Part shown: one piece after another, positions 10,419 through 21,073 of the stretch
Layout of the letters: each line of letters starts with the position of its first letter
How positions within the stretch are numbered: position 1 is the first letter of the stretch
Assembly (NCBI RefSeq): GCF_004762035.2
Contig: NZ_SIJK02000012.1
Location: forward strand, 62,001 to 126,000
DNA from: Candidatus Chloroploca mongolica
GTDB taxonomy: Bacteria > Chloroflexota > Chloroflexia > Chloroflexales > Chloroflexaceae
DNA length: 64,000 nucleotides
Direction: 5' to 3'
Notes under the pieces: generated by a model
Seen by the model: only the letters and a program-made list of their open reading frames with translations
Databases searched by the model: none
What the model was told of the DNA's origin: nothing
Made by a program: the position numbers and the translations under genes

Positions 10419-11402
10419 CTAATAGGCGGCGAGGCGGCGCATCGCCTCGATAATCTTCTGCGGATTCGGCATAAATGCATCTTCGAGCGACCGCGCAAAG
10501 GGCATCGCAGGCACATCAGGCCCACCAAGCCGCACAATCGGGGCATCTAGATACTCGAAGGCATGCTCAGCGATCAGGGCCGCGATTTCACCCCCGAAAC
10601 CTCCGGTCAGATTATCCTCGTGGACAATCAACACCTTGCCAGTACGGCGACTACTCGCCAGGATCGTCGGCACATCCAGCGGGCGCAGCGTACGCAGATC
10701 AACGACTTCAACGCTCACCCCACTGGCAGCAAGACTCTGCGCTGCCTCAAGGCAATAATGGATCATCAAGCCATAAGCAAAAACAGAGAGATCCTCGCCA
10801 GGACGTTTGATCTCCGCAGGCCCGATCGGCACGCGATAATCATGCTCGGGAACCTGTCCTTTGATCAAGCGATAGGTCTTTTTATGTTCAAGAAAGAGCA
10901 CAGGGTTATTATCTTCAATCGCGCTCTTCAACAGACCCTTGGCATCATAGGGGGTCGCAGGAGCAACCACCTTCAGCCCCGGCACGTGCGCAAAAAAAGC
11001 CTCGATACTCTGACTATGATAGAGTGCGCCGTGAATCCCGCCGCCATAGGGGGCACGGATCACCATCGGCACCGACCAGTCACCATTCGAGCGATAATGG
11101 ATGCGGGCGGCCTCCTGGACAATCTGGTTAAAAGCGGGGGCAATGAAATCCGCAAACTGAATCTCAGCAATCGGGCGCGTATCATTCATCGCGGCCCCGA
11201 TGCAGGCGCCAACAATCACACTCTCGGCGAGGGGTGAGTCGAGCACCCGCAAAGGCCCATATTTGTCAATCAAGCCCTCGGTTACGCGAAAGACCCCGCC
11301 ACGGCGTCCGACATCCTCCCCAAAAATAAAGATACGGTCATCCTGAGCCATCATCTCATCGAGGCCCTGACGGATGGCCTCCAGTAGGTTTATCTCTGGC
11401 AT
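10419..11402 (-). CDS. 2-oxoacid (branched-chain type) dehydrogenase E1 beta subunit
   Basis: A 327-residue transketolase-like protein that pairs with E1alpha to form the thiamine diphosphate site and decarboxylate 2-oxoacids. The N-terminal INLLEAIRQGLDEMMAQD, the FGEDVGRRGGVFRVTEGL segment (26-44), EIQFADFIAPAFNQIV and the C-terminal transketolase domain with TGKVLIVHEDN are all present. It starts 9 nt after the E1alpha stop. Domain content does not by itself separate pyruvate from branched-chain substrates; the E1alpha motifs favour the latter. Confidence 0.95.
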   Translation of the reverse strand: MPEINLLEAIRQGLDEMMAQDDRIFIFGEDVGRRGGVFRVTEGLIDKYGPLRVLDSPLAESVIVGACIGAAMNDTRPIAEIQFADFIAPAFNQIVQEAARIHYRSNGDWSVPMVIRAPYGGGIHGALYHSQSIEAFFAHVPGLKVVAPATPYDAKGLLKSAIEDNNPVLFLEHKKTYRLIKGQVPEHDYRVPIGPAEIKRPGEDLSVFAYGLMIHYCLEAAQSLAASGVSVEVVDLRTLRPLDVPTILASSRRTGKVLIVHEDNLTGGFGGEIAALIAEHAFEYLDAPIVRLGGPDVPAMPFARSLEDAFMPNPQKIIEAMRRLAAY

Positions 11403-11411
11403 AATCGTTTC

Positions 11412-12428
11412 TCACAGCGCATAAACATAGTTATGGAGCGTCTCGGGATCGGGCATAGGTGCCTGTTCAGCCGCTTCGGTTGCAGCATCGACTTCAGCAC
11501 CAATTTCAGCACGCAGATCGCGTTCTTCGGCCTCACTCAGCATATCCTGGTCGTGCAGATAGGCCGCAAAACGGGCCAGAGGATCGCTGAGGCGCATACT
11601 CTTCAGTTCACGCTGTGAGCGATAGGTACGATCATTATCATCAGAGCTATGGGCAGTGAGACGAACGACACGCGCTTCAATCAAGGTAGACCCATCGCCA
11701 CGCCGGGCTCGTTCAACCGCACGGCGGGTCACCTCGTAGACCGAGAGCAGATCGGTGCCATCAACACTGATGCCAGGAATGCCATAGGCTGGTCCACGGT
11801 CAGCCACACTCGTCACGGCCATCTGCTGCTTCTGAGGAACACTGATCGCGTACTCATTATTTTCACACTGGAAAATGACCGGCAACTGTTGCACCGCAGC
11901 CAGGTTAATACCCTCGTGAAAATCACCCTGACTGGTTGTCCCTTCACCAAAGCTTGTCCAGACCACGGCATCACCACCTTTGATTCGTTCCGCAAGACCA
12001 ACACCAGCTGCGTGGGCAATCTGGGTTCCCACCGGTGACGACTGCGTAATAATCTTGAGACGGCGATGCGAATAGTGGGCTGGCATCTGCCGCCCACCTG
12101 AACTGGGGTCAGTCGCCCGGGCAAAGAGCCCGAGCATCACTTCGGTGGGGGTCATCCCCATCACCAGCACGGTTGCCAGCCCACGGTAATAGGGCAACGT
12201 GAAATCCTTGCCACGGGTCAGCGCAAAGGCCGCACCAACCTGTGCGGCCTCGTGACCCTGGCACGAAATAACAAAGGGGGCCTTGCCAGCCCGGTTCAGC
12301 AACCACATCCGCTCATCGAGCACCCGTGCCAGCAACATAAACCGAAACATCTCGCGCAATGTCGCTGCCGATAGATCCCCTCCCGACTCGGAGGCACCAG
12401 GGACAAGATCAGCAATGGATACAGTCAT
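11412..12428 (-). CDS. 2-oxoisovalerate (branched-chain) dehydrogenase E1 alpha subunit
   Basis: A 338-residue thiamine-diphosphate-dependent subunit. It has GRQMPAHYSHR, SSPVGTQIAHAAGVG, and the cofactor motif beginning GEGTTSQGDFHEGIN and ending ENNEYAIS. The phosphorylation-loop-like YRSQRELKSM segment is also seen. These wordings are closer to branched-chain enzymes than to pyruvate dehydrogenase. It begins the operon E1alpha-E1beta-E2. The leader upstream contains a promoter at 12616-12588 and an intrinsic-terminator-like hairpin, suggesting attenuation. Confidence 0.93.
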   Translation of the reverse strand: MTVSIADLVPGASESGGDLSAATLREMFRFMLLARVLDERMWLLNRAGKAPFVISCQGHEAAQVGAAFALTRGKDFTLPYYRGLATVLVMGMTPTEVMLGLFARATDPSSGGRQMPAHYSHRRLKIITQSSPVGTQIAHAAGVGLAERIKGGDAVVWTSFGEGTTSQGDFHEGINLAAVQQLPVIFQCENNEYAISVPQKQQMAVTSVADRGPAYGIPGISVDGTDLLSVYEVTRRAVERARRGDGSTLIEARVVRLTAHSSDDNDRTYRSQRELKSMRLSDPLARFAAYLHDQDMLSEAEERDLRAEIGAEVDAATEAAEQAPMPDPETLHNYVYAL

Positions 12429-12449
12429 CAGGCTCTCCTCAATCTGCGC

Positions 12450-12533
12450 CTACGCACAATACCTACGCAGCAAAAAACCCCGTAACCGTGTGGCACGGGG
12501 TGCATTGAAAAGTGTGCGCCGGTTGGCACTCAT
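12450..12533 (-). other. Possible 27-codon leader peptide of the E1alpha operon
   Basis: A small frame begins at ATG 12533-12531 and ends at TAG 12452-12450, running right through the terminator-like hairpin. It contains four Leu codons (CTT, TTA, TTG, CTG), some clustered near the end. No good ribosome-binding site precedes it. Leader peptides of branched-chain pathways often carry such codons, but this is a weak, inferred call. Confidence 0.2.
12471..12501 (-). terminator. Candidate transcription attenuator in the E1alpha leader
   Basis: Read on the minus strand, a 7-bp stem (ACCCCGT at 12501-12495 with ACGGGGT at 12483-12477) is followed by a run of T (12477-12472). It lies ~80 nt after the predicted transcription start and ~45 nt before the E1alpha start codon, where it would end transcription before the operon. 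A competing CCGTG/CACGG pairing inside the same segment is possible. Confidence 0.5.
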
Positions 12534-12587
12534 GCGAAACAGAGTTGACACACAACGTCTTCTTTGACGGCCACCTGGATATATAGT

Positions 12588-12616
12588 AGTGTAGCACAGA
12601 GCACGTCTCGCTGCAA
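12588..12616 (-). promoter_or_regulatory. Sigma70-type promoter for the E1alpha-E1beta-E2 operon
   Basis: On the minus strand, TTGCAG (12616-12611) and TACACT (12593-12588) are separated by 17 bp. Transcription starting near 12581 would give a ~150-nt leader containing the attenuator. Confidence 0.5.
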
Positions 12617-12713
12617 AAGCGCTAAGGTTGCTATGGCGTAGCTGCGCCCCTCATGCTACAATATGCTCGTTCATAGTCCATCGCTTCTGCATTGACGTAA
12701 GGTATACCGTCTC

Positions 12714-12917
12714 ATGAGTAGTGAAACGATCACGAAGCCGAGCCTGAAGCGCGATATTGCTCGCCTCATTCCTGCCGAAGATGAACAACCGCTCCTGCGC
12801 GGTGTCTTGATCGGTGTCGCAATCGGGGCGACAATCGTGACGGTCGTGCTAGTTGCACGGACAATCAAACAACGACGAGCAGCGGCCAACCGTACCCCGC
12901 CTGCATCGTCAGCCTGA
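12714..12917 (+). CDS. Small single-span membrane protein
   Basis: A 67-residue protein of unknown function. A charged N terminus (about 1-27) is followed by one strong membrane helix (GVLIGVAIGATIVTVVLVA, about 29-48) and a basic tail (RTIKQRRAAANR). The ATG follows GTAAGG by ~11 nt. It sits 27 nt before a membrane zinc peptidase gene in the same direction, so it could be a substrate or partner of that enzyme, but nothing in the sequence proves it. Confidence 0.65.
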   Translation: MSSETITKPSLKRDIARLIPAEDEQPLLRGVLIGVAIGATIVTVVLVARTIKQRRAAANRTPPASSA

Positions 12918-12944
12918 ATATGGAGTATCTCGACGGAGTAAAAA

Positions 12945-13652
12945 ATGTTTGTTTTTGATCCACTTTACTTTCTCTTTGCTGTCCCTGCAATGTTGTTCGC
13001 AATGTGGGCACAGTTCCGGGTCAAGTCTGCCTATAAAAAATGGTCGCAGGTGCGCAGTGCGCGCAGTCTGAATGGGTTCGACGTTGCCCGTACGTTGATG
13101 GAAAATGAAGGCCTGCAACATGTCGGGGTGGAACGCATCGATGGCATGTTGACCGATCATTACGATCCACGCGACAAGGTTATCCGTCTCTCCGAGGGCT
13201 CTATTCAGCCTTCGGTAGCAGCAATGGCTATCGTGGCCCACGAGCTTGGGCATGCCGCTCAAGACAAAGAGGGTTACTTCTGGTTGCGTGCCCGTGCCAG
13301 CATTGTTGGCATTGCCAATCTTGGCTCGAACCTCGGGACGATCCTCTTTTTTGTTGGTTTGTTGCTGGCCTCCCTGGTTGGGCAGGGGCAGCTTGGTTAT
13401 AATATCGCTGTTGCTGGGGTTATCCTCTTCTCAGCGGCAGTCGCCTTTACGCTGGTGACATTGCCCGTCGAGTTCAATGCCAGCGCACGTGCCAAAGTTA
13501 TGCTCGAGCGAAGTGGTCTTGTCTCAACGAGCGAAGCTGCGGGTGTCAATGCGGTCTTGCAGGCGGCCGCCCTGACCTATGTTGCTGCTGCCGCCCAGTC
13601 GATTGCCCAGTTACTCTATTTCATCACCATCCTTATGCGACGGAGGGACTAA
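12945..13652 (+). CDS. Membrane-embedded neutral zinc metallopeptidase (Zn_peptidase_2/YugP type)
   Basis: A 235-residue integral membrane protein. A membrane helix occupies about 5-24, the zinc motif HELGH is at 99-103 (AIVAHELGHAAQDKEG), and three hydrophobic segments follow (about 118-146, 150-175 and the C terminus). The sequence VTLPVEFNASARA after the third segment is typical of the YugP family. Substrate unknown. An SD-like GGAG precedes the ATG. It is flanked by two tiny membrane proteins in a probable operon. Confidence 0.9.
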   Translation: MFVFDPLYFLFAVPAMLFAMWAQFRVKSAYKKWSQVRSARSLNGFDVARTLMENEGLQHVGVERIDGMLTDHYDPRDKVIRLSEGSIQPSVAAMAIVAHELGHAAQDKEGYFWLRARASIVGIANLGSNLGTILFFVGLLLASLVGQGQLGYNIAVAGVILFSAAVAFTLVTLPVEFNASARAKVMLERSGLVSTSEAAGVNAVLQAAALTYVAAAAQSIAQLLYFITILMRRRD

Positions 13653-13655
13653 ACA

Positions 13656-13781
13656 ATGGATCAGGATTTACGACGAAGAATGGTACATGGCCTCATTAAT
13701 CTTGCGCTGGGCCTGGCTGCGGCATGGCTGGCAACTTATCTCACCAACAAAATCCTTGGATCATCTGAGAGCGAGGCCTAA
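13656..13781 (+). CDS. 41-residue membrane protein
   Basis: This short frame starts at ATG 13656, only 3 nt after the peptidase stop, with GGAGGG about 9 nt upstream, a good ribosome-binding site. The product has a basic start (MDQDLRRRM), a hydrophobic helix (LINLALGLAAAWLATYL, about 14-30) and an acidic tail (SSESEA). It is unrecognised. Close spacing suggests translational coupling to the peptidase, and it might be a regulatory peptide of it. Confidence 0.6.
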   Translation: MDQDLRRRMVHGLINLALGLAAAWLATYLTNKILGSSESEA

Positions 13782-13810
13782 AGCGTCCGTTGACCAGAAA
13801 AGGTAGGCCA

Positions 13811-14260
13811 ATGGAGAACTGGCAAGCTAATTTGCTGCACACGTCTGATGCCATTCGGCAGTTATTGAGTCAGTTGCGTCGCGTGGCGGTACTTGGTATT
13901 CGTCCCGAACGTATGGCACATAAACCAGCCCATTATGTCCCAGCGGCCTTGGTCGAGATGGGGCTCGAGATTGTCCCTGTCCCAGTGCTCGACCAGGATG
14001 TTCCGACCATCCTGGGCCGCCAGGTCTATCCAACGCTTGCCGCCATCCCTGGCCCGCTCGATCTGGTTGATGTCTTTCGCCGCTCGCAAGACCTGCCAGC
14101 CCATCTTGATGATATGCTGGCCACTCGTCCACAGGCTGTCTGGTTCCAATCGGGCATTTACAACCATGAAGTTGCTGAACAACTCGCTCGCGCTGGCATT
14201 CAGGTCGTGCAGAGCCGCTGCCTGATGGTTGATTACCGCCACTTCCTCCATACACCATAG
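13811..14260 (+). CDS. CoA-binding domain protein (YccU-like)
   Basis: About 149 residues forming one Rossmann-like CoA_binding domain. Typical elements are RVAVLGIRPERMAHKPAHYVPAALVEMGLEIVPV, the VDVFRRSQDLPAHLDDML segment, and the C-terminal VWFQSGIYNHEVAEQLARAGIQVVQSRCLMVDYRH with the conserved Cys of this family. It probably binds CoA or a related nucleotide; its physiological role is not established. The frame extends to TTG at 13790, but ATG at 13811, preceded by AGGTAGG, gives the standard start. A perfect hairpin follows the stop. Confidence 0.82.
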   Translation: MENWQANLLHTSDAIRQLLSQLRRVAVLGIRPERMAHKPAHYVPAALVEMGLEIVPVPVLDQDVPTILGRQVYPTLAAIPGPLDLVDVFRRSQDLPAHLDDMLATRPQAVWFQSGIYNHEVAEQLARAGIQVVQSRCLMVDYRHFLHTP

Positions 14261-14281
14261 GGGATGGGGTCAACATCCCCC

Positions 14282-14328
14282 GGTTCAGATGAGAATGGAC
14301 GCCGATGGCGTCCATTCTCATCTGAACC
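14282..14328. terminator. Long perfect hairpin after the CoA-binding gene
   Basis: Two 22-nt arms (14282-14303 and 14307-14328) are perfectly complementary around a 3-nt GAT loop. It separates the upstream unit from the atp promoter at 14344. No U tract follows, so termination is inferred from placement. Confidence 0.65.
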
Positions 14329-14343
14329 AAATTCTCGCCTCAT

Positions 14344-14372
14344 TTGCCGCACGAAAAAGGGTGTGGTATACT
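14344..14372 (+). promoter_or_regulatory. Promoter of the ATP synthase operon
   Basis: TTGCCG (14344-14349) and TATACT (14367-14372) are separated by 17 bp, and the -10 box is preceded by TGG. It lies ~207 bp upstream of the subunit a start, leaving a long leader in which no convincing gene is seen. The same TGGTATACTC core occurs in the tRNA promoter at 45886. Confidence 0.65.
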
Positions 14373-14578
14373 CGCCCTTGGCACCCGAAAAGCCCTGTCT
14401 CGTTAGCCACGTTGCAACTTGTGCTTTTTACCGTCCTGTGTTATTCTTGTTTGTGAAGGACGGAACGAATGGCCGGTGCAACTGTCAAGGGGGCTGGCTT
14501 GAGCGTTCTAACCATAACGCGTGACAGAGTCAGGTTGGCCGCCAGGGTGCGGTTTGGCAGTGTCGAGGAGGTAGTGCG

Positions 14579-15526
14579 TTGTCGTCACGTAATCGCAACA
14601 TCCTGATCGTGGTTGGCGCGATCATTGCCGGAATTGCCGCACGGTTACTTTTCCCCATGGGTCAGCCCGCCATCTCGGTCAAGGCTGAAGAAATCTTCGG
14701 TATCCCCAATTTCACCAATTCCATGCTTGTTTTGATTCTGGTAGACATCTTCTTGATTGTGGTCGCCTTCCTGGCGACGCGCAATATGCAGATGGTTCCT
14801 AAAGGGATCCAAAACTTTATGGAGTGGGTGATCGAGATGATGTTCAACTTCTTCAGTTCGATCAACAAGAAGTGGACACCAGCCGCCTTTCCACTACTCG
14901 CCACCATCTTTTTGATGGTACTGGTCTCGAACTGGACGGGGTTGATCCCTGGTTTTGGTTCCATCGGTTTTTGTCACGCTGGCGAGACGCACGGTTCGCT
15001 TGCCCTCAATGTGCAGGATCCGTATGCAGGTCTGGTTCCGTCACCGTTTGCTGCTGCCGAAGGCGAAAGCAAGTACCTCGGGTGTCAACCCGGTGAGAGC
15101 CTGGTTGCGTTGTTCCGTGCCCCCACAGCTGATTTAAATCTCACCCTGGCTCTGGCTTTGATTGCCGTCTTTGCCATCGAATACTTTGGCTTCCGAGCAC
15201 TGGGTGTCGGCTACCTCGGCAAGTTCTTCAACCTCAAAGGTGGGCCTGTCGGGTTTATTGTTGGTATCTTTGAATTCATTTCCGAGATTGCCCGTATCCC
15301 AGCGTTTATGTTTCGTCTCTTTGGCAACATCTTCGCGGGCGAAGTGCTGTTGATCGTAATGATCTTCCTGTTGCCCCTGGCACTGCCCATTCCCTTCTAC
15401 ATCTTTGAAGTCTTCGTCGGCTTCATCCAGGCCTTTATCTTCTCGGTACTGACCATTGCCTTCATTGGTCTGGCAACCGAACACCACGGCGACGATCATA
15501 GTCACGCCGAGGGAGCCCATCACTAA
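14579..15526 (+). CDS. atpB: F-type ATP synthase subunit a
   Basis: A 315-residue membrane subunit that forms the proton half-channels beside the c ring. The essential arginine is Arg246 in FMFRLFGNIFAGE. Several long membrane helices are visible, and a non-membrane insert of ~50 residues (about 125-180, containing two Cys) lies between helices, longer than in E. coli. The start is TTG at 14579, preceded at good spacing by GAGGAGG; no better ATG is available. The C terminus is His-rich (HHGDDHSHAEGAHH). It is the first gene of the atp operon; no atpI-like gene precedes it. Confidence 0.95.
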   Translation: MSSRNRNILIVVGAIIAGIAARLLFPMGQPAISVKAEEIFGIPNFTNSMLVLILVDIFLIVVAFLATRNMQMVPKGIQNFMEWVIEMMFNFFSSINKKWTPAAFPLLATIFLMVLVSNWTGLIPGFGSIGFCHAGETHGSLALNVQDPYAGLVPSPFAAAEGESKYLGCQPGESLVALFRAPTADLNLTLALALIAVFAIEYFGFRALGVGYLGKFFNLKGGPVGFIVGIFEFISEIARIPAFMFRLFGNIFAGEVLLIVMIFLLPLALPIPFYIFEVFVGFIQAFIFSVLTIAFIGLATEHHGDDHSHAEGAHH

Positions 15527-15587
15527 GCGGTTCCGGGTCTTTCGGCCCTGTTCCATACAAGACTGTACGACAAGGTATAGAGGATAG

Positions 15588-15839
<252 letters not shown>

Positions 15840-15863
15840 CGTCGCGTCACGTAGGGGGTCTTC

Positions 15864-16358
15864 ATGGAAGCGCTGGGATTGAATCTGCCCAAGCTGATCT
15901 ATCAGATCATCAACTTTGTTCTGTTGATGGTCATCCTCTACGCGCTGCTCTATCAGCGGGTGCTGGCGATGCTTGCAGAGCGCCGACAGCGGATTGAGCA
16001 GAGCTTGAAGGACGCCGAACAGGTGAAGTTGCAACTGGCTAACGCCAGACGGGATTACGACGCCGAGATTGCCAAGGCCCGTCAAGAGGCTGCGACAATT
16101 GTGGCTCAGGCCCAGGAACGTGCTCGGGCACAAGAGGCCGAGATTGTCGCACAGGCCCGCCGTGAGGCGGAGCGCGTGCGCGATGAGGCCCGCACCCAGG
16201 CGGTTCAAGAGCGTGAACAGTTGTTGCGTGAGGCGAAAGATCAGATTGCCGAGTTGGTCACGTTGACGGCTAGTCGGGTTCTCGATGCAGAATTGAAGGC
16301 GAGTGGGCACGATAAGCTGATCGCTGAGTCGTTGTCGGCCCTTGGTCGTCGTAACTAA
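15864..16358 (+). CDS. atpF: F-type ATP synthase subunit b
   Basis: A 164-residue peripheral stalk subunit. One N-terminal membrane helix (about 9-27, [19 protein letters not shown]) is followed by a long charged coiled coil rich in Ala, Glu, Arg and Gln, and a C-terminal [15 protein letters not shown] segment that contacts delta. Only one b-type gene is present, so the stalk is probably a homodimer rather than the b/b' pair of many phototrophs. Confidence 0.93.
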   Translation: MEALGLNLPKLIYQIINFVLLMVILYALLYQRVLAMLAERRQRIEQSLKDAEQVKLQLANARRDYDAEIAKARQEAATIVAQAQERARAQEAEIVAQARREAERVRDEARTQAVQEREQLLREAKDQIAELVTLTASRVLDAELKASGHDKLIAESLSALGRRN

Positions 16359-16462
16359 CGCACGTTCTGTCGCTGTGGCCTGAACGTTCTTGTAAAGACC
16401 GTAGCGACATAACGTATTGCACAAGCTCGTGTGGCCTCAGGCCGCGCACGAATGAGAAGATT

Positions 16463-16954
16463 ATGGCAACGACAGTTGACGCCAGGGCAATCGCAAGTAC
16501 ACTCTATGATGCACTGATCGGCACAGCCGTTGAGCAGTTGCAGCTGGCTGCACCCAAGCTCGCCAAAGTTTCAGGTGGTGAGCTGGCCAAACAGATCGAT
16601 GCAGCGTTGCCACCCCAGGCTCTGCCTCAGGTGCGTAATTTCTTGCTCGGTCTCGCCCGCGAAGGCTTGCTCGACCAGTTGGATGACATTGTGACCGCTT
16701 TCACCGCGTTTGCGAGTGGGGCACCCGAAGCAACCCTCGATGCTATGGTGACAAGTGCCGTAGAGTTGTCGTCGGCCCAGCAAGCGAAAATTCTTGCTGA
16801 ACTGAAAGAACGCTATGGCACAGGCGTGGTGGTGAGTTTTGCGGTCGATCCGACCTTGATTGGTGGCCTGATTATTCGTGTCGGTGATCAGGTGCTTGAT
16901 AATAGTCTGCGTACGCGCCTGAGCGTGTTGCAGCGCAATATGCTTGCAGGGTAG
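16463..16954 (+). CDS. atpH: F-type ATP synthase subunit delta
   Basis: A 163-residue soluble subunit that joins the b stalk to the top of the alpha/beta hexamer. An N-terminal helical bundle (about 5-105) and the C-terminal signature region VVVSFAVDPTLIGGLIIRVGDQVLDNSLRTRL match the delta/OSCP family. Position between atpF and atpA confirms it. A 104-nt gap with an imperfect GC-rich hairpin separates it from atpF. Confidence 0.93.
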   Translation: MATTVDARAIASTLYDALIGTAVEQLQLAAPKLAKVSGGELAKQIDAALPPQALPQVRNFLLGLAREGLLDQLDDIVTAFTAFASGAPEATLDAMVTSAVELSSAQQAKILAELKERYGTGVVVSFAVDPTLIGGLIIRVGDQVLDNSLRTRLSVLQRNMLAG

Positions 16955-17045
16955 TTTCCAATATCCAGGGGCGACAAGGCCGGCGGCTTCAGGACGTGTA
17001 TGCGCCCGCAGGCTCCGGCTTTTCATCTGCTGATGGAGCGTCTAG

Positions 17046-18614
17046 ATGACCACGATGACTGATGAATTGCTTGCCCGCTTGAAGCAAGGCATTGCGAGCG
17101 GGGTTGAATTTGAGCCGCGTCAGGTTAATGTTGGCACTGTTACCTCAATTGGTGATGGTGTGGCCCGCATTAGCGGCCTTGACCAGGTGCGTGCTTCCGA
17201 GTTGATCGAGTTTCCGCCGAAGGCAGGACGTGTCGAGTCGATCTTTGCCTATGCCCTAAACCTTGAAGAAAGTAGCGTTGGTGCGATCATCCTCGGTGAT
17301 TATCAGTCCATCGAGCAAGGCGATATCGTCACGTCGACGGGACGGGTGATCTCGGTGCCGGTTGGCCAGAGTTTGCTTGGACGGGTGGTTAATCCGCTCG
17401 GTCAGCCGATGGACGGCAAAGGCCCGGTGGATGTTAAGGCCTATCGCGAGGTCGAGCGCATTGCCCCTGGTGTGATTACCCGCCAGTCGGTTGATACGCC
17501 AGTGCAAACAGGAATCGTGGCGATTGACGCCCTTATTCCGGTTGGCCGCGGCCAGCGTGAGTTGATTATCGGTGACCGGCAGACTGGCAAGACGGCTGTT
17601 GCTGTTGATACCATCCTGAACCAAAAGGGTCAGGGGATGGTCTGTATCTATGTAGCAATTGGCCAACGCCGGGCTCAGGTTGCCCAGGTCGTGGGTATTC
17701 TCGAAAAGTATGGTGCGCTTGATTACACCATTGTTGTTTCGGCAACCGCATCTGAGTCAGCAGCGCTGCAGTATATTGCACCCTATGCTGGCTGTGCAAT
17801 GGCCGAAGAGGTCATGGAAAATGGGGTCACGCTGGATGGGCAACTCGTTAAGGATGCCTTGATTGTGTATGACGATCTGAGCAAGCACGCAGTGGCGTAT
17901 CGCCAGGTGTCGTTGCTGCTCCGTCGGCCTCCTGGCCGCGAAGCCTACCCCGGCGATGTCTTCTACCTCCACTCACGCCTGCTTGAACGCGCTGCGCGTC
18001 TTAATGATAATTATGGCGGTGGCTCGATTACGGCCCTGCCGGTGATTGAGACCCAGGCCAATGACGTGTCAGCCTATATCCCGACCAATGTTATCTCGAT
18101 TACCGATGGACAGATCTATCTCGAGACCGACCTCTTCAATGCAGGCCAGCGCCCCGCCTTAAATGTTGGGATCTCGGTGAGCCGCGTCGGTTCTTCGGCG
18201 CAAACCCGGGCGATGCGCTCGGTTGCTGGTAAGCTCAAGGGTGAACTGGCACAGTTCCGCGATCTGGCTGCGTTTGCCCAGTTTGCCTCGGATCTTGATG
18301 CAACGACCCGCGCCCAGATCGAGCGAGGCCAGCGGATGCAGGAGTTGCTCAAGCAACCCCAGTATAATCCACTGCCCATTGAAGATCAGGTCGCCATCCT
18401 GTATGCAGCCAACAATGGCTTCCTCGAGGAAATTCCCGTTGCCTTTATTACAACGTGGCGCGATGATTTCTTGAGCTTCCTCAAGACAGCCCATCCCGAG
18501 GTGCGTACCCTGATCCGCGATAATCGCCTGGATCGCAAGTTCCCCTCGGATGAGGTTAAGAATGCGCTTACGTCGGCGATTAAAGAGTTTAACGCCACGA
18601 GTAACTATGCTTGA
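17046..18614 (+). CDS. atpA: F-type ATP synthase subunit alpha
   Basis: A 522-residue F1 subunit carrying non-catalytic nucleotide sites. The P-loop is [10 protein letters not shown] (about 176-185), and the C-terminal part contains the [15 protein letters not shown] signature. Length and domain order (beta barrel, nucleotide-binding, helical bundle) are standard. A 67-nt gap with a strong hairpin separates it from the gamma gene. Confidence 0.98.
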   Translation: MTTMTDELLARLKQGIASGVEFEPRQVNVGTVTSIGDGVARISGLDQVRASELIEFPPKAGRVESIFAYALNLEESSVGAIILGDYQSIEQGDIVTSTGRVISVPVGQSLLGRVVNPLGQPMDGKGPVDVKAYREVERIAPGVITRQSVDTPVQTGIVAIDALIPVGRGQRELIIGDRQTGKTAVAVDTILNQKGQGMVCIYVAIGQRRAQVAQVVGILEKYGALDYTIVVSATASESAALQYIAPYAGCAMAEEVMENGVTLDGQLVKDALIVYDDLSKHAVAYRQVSLLLRRPPGREAYPGDVFYLHSRLLERAARLNDNYGGGSITALPVIETQANDVSAYIPTNVISITDGQIYLETDLFNAGQRPALNVGISVSRVGSSAQTRAMRSVAGKLKGELAQFRDLAAFAQFASDLDATTRAQIERGQRMQELLKQPQYNPLPIEDQVAILYAANNGFLEEIPVAFITTWRDDFLSFLKTAHPEVRTLIRDNRLDRKFPSDEVKNALTSAIKEFNATSNYA

Positions 18615-18622
18615 TGTTTGTG

Positions 18623-18656
18623 CATGGACGTTGCCCCTGACAGGGCAACGTCCATG
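18623..18656 (+). other. Intercistronic hairpin between atpA and atpG
   Basis: Perfect 14-bp arms (18623-18636 and 18643-18656) enclose a 6-nt loop, 9 nt after the alpha stop and 26 nt before the gamma start. There is no U tract. In an operon it may act in mRNA stability, processing or partial termination to set subunit ratios. Confidence 0.7.
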
Positions 18657-18681
18657 AGCAAACTGCAATTCGGAGTATCCC

Positions 18682-19557
18682 ATGGCGAGTAGCCGTGAAA
18701 TCAAGCGGCGGATCCGCTCAGTCAAGAATGTTGCCCAGATCACTCGCGCAATGGAGATGGTCTCGGCTTCGAAGATGCGCCGTGCGCAGCGGAATGTGGT
18801 CGCTACACGTCCCTACGCTCAGAGTATGCGTCAATTGATTGCTGAGTTGACCGGCCGTATTGTTGGTACCGGGCGTAAAGGCACGTTGCTGGAAGTCCAA
18901 CCTGATAGTCGAAAAGTGGGGTTGATTGTTGTGACCCCTGACCGTGGTCTGTGTGGGAGCCTTATCTCGAATGTGCAGCGCCAAACCGGGCGCTTTATTC
19001 TTGAACAGAATAAGGCAGGCAATCAGGTCGAGACCTTTACGTATGGCAAAAAGGGGCGCGATTTTCTTGTGCGCAGCGGTCAGAAGGTGGTCGCTGAGAC
19101 CATGAAACTCGGTGATGCTCCGTCCCTCGAACAGGTGCTTGGGGTGGCCCAGGCAGCGTTGGCCCGCGTGCAGACAGGCGAGTATAGCGAAGTGCATATT
19201 GTCTATAGTGAGTTTGTCAATACGCTTGTCCAGCGACCTGCCCTGAAACGCCTAGTTCCGGTGGAAACACCTGAAGCAAGCGGGACACCACGCCTCGACT
19301 TCACATATGAGCCAAGCCAGGAAGAGTTGCTCGAAGAATTGTTGCCGCGCTATGTCGAAACCCAGATCTATCAGGCCGTGCTCGAAAGCATTGCTAGCGA
19401 ACATTCGGCACGCATGGTGGCGATGCGCAATGCAACCAAGAGTGCCAAGGATCTCGCACGTGAATTGACCCTGACCTTTAATAAGGCTCGCCAGGCAGCA
19501 ATTACCAAAGAGGTGAGTGAGATCTCTTCGGGAGCCAATGCCCTGGCCGATGGATAG
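18682..19557 (+). CDS. atpG: F-type ATP synthase subunit gamma
   Basis: A 291-residue central shaft subunit. The N-terminal helix [33 protein letters not shown] and the C-terminal helix [37 protein letters not shown] form the coiled coil that rotates inside the F1 hexamer; the middle Rossmann-like part has [18 protein letters not shown] precedes the ATG. Confidence 0.97.
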   Translation: MASSREIKRRIRSVKNVAQITRAMEMVSASKMRRAQRNVVATRPYAQSMRQLIAELTGRIVGTGRKGTLLEVQPDSRKVGLIVVTPDRGLCGSLISNVQRQTGRFILEQNKAGNQVETFTYGKKGRDFLVRSGQKVVAETMKLGDAPSLEQVLGVAQAALARVQTGEYSEVHIVYSEFVNTLVQRPALKRLVPVETPEASGTPRLDFTYEPSQEELLEELLPRYVETQIYQAVLESIASEHSARMVAMRNATKSAKDLARELTLTFNKARQAAITKEVSEISSGANALADG

Positions 19558-19559
19558 TG

Positions 19560-19579
19560 CTGCCAGCACTGGCTGGCAG
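19560..19579 (+). other. Intercistronic hairpin between atpG and atpD
   Basis: Perfect 8-bp arms (19560-19567 and 19572-19579) enclose a 4-nt loop directly after the gamma stop. It is the second intercistronic stem in the operon; function is inferred only from position. Confidence 0.5.
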
Positions 19580-19624
19580 GCCCCTGAGCAATCGCGGTGG
19601 ATGCCGCTGTAACTGCAACACTGA

Positions 19625-21070
<1,446 letters not shown>

Positions 21071-21073
21071 GCC

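Noticed and set aside
14469-14606. A 45-residue frame overlapping the atpB start, preceded by AAGGACGG
   Set aside because: It overlaps the well-supported TTG start of atpB in another frame, contains no membrane helix as AtpI would, and its product looks like random Arg/Val-rich sequence.
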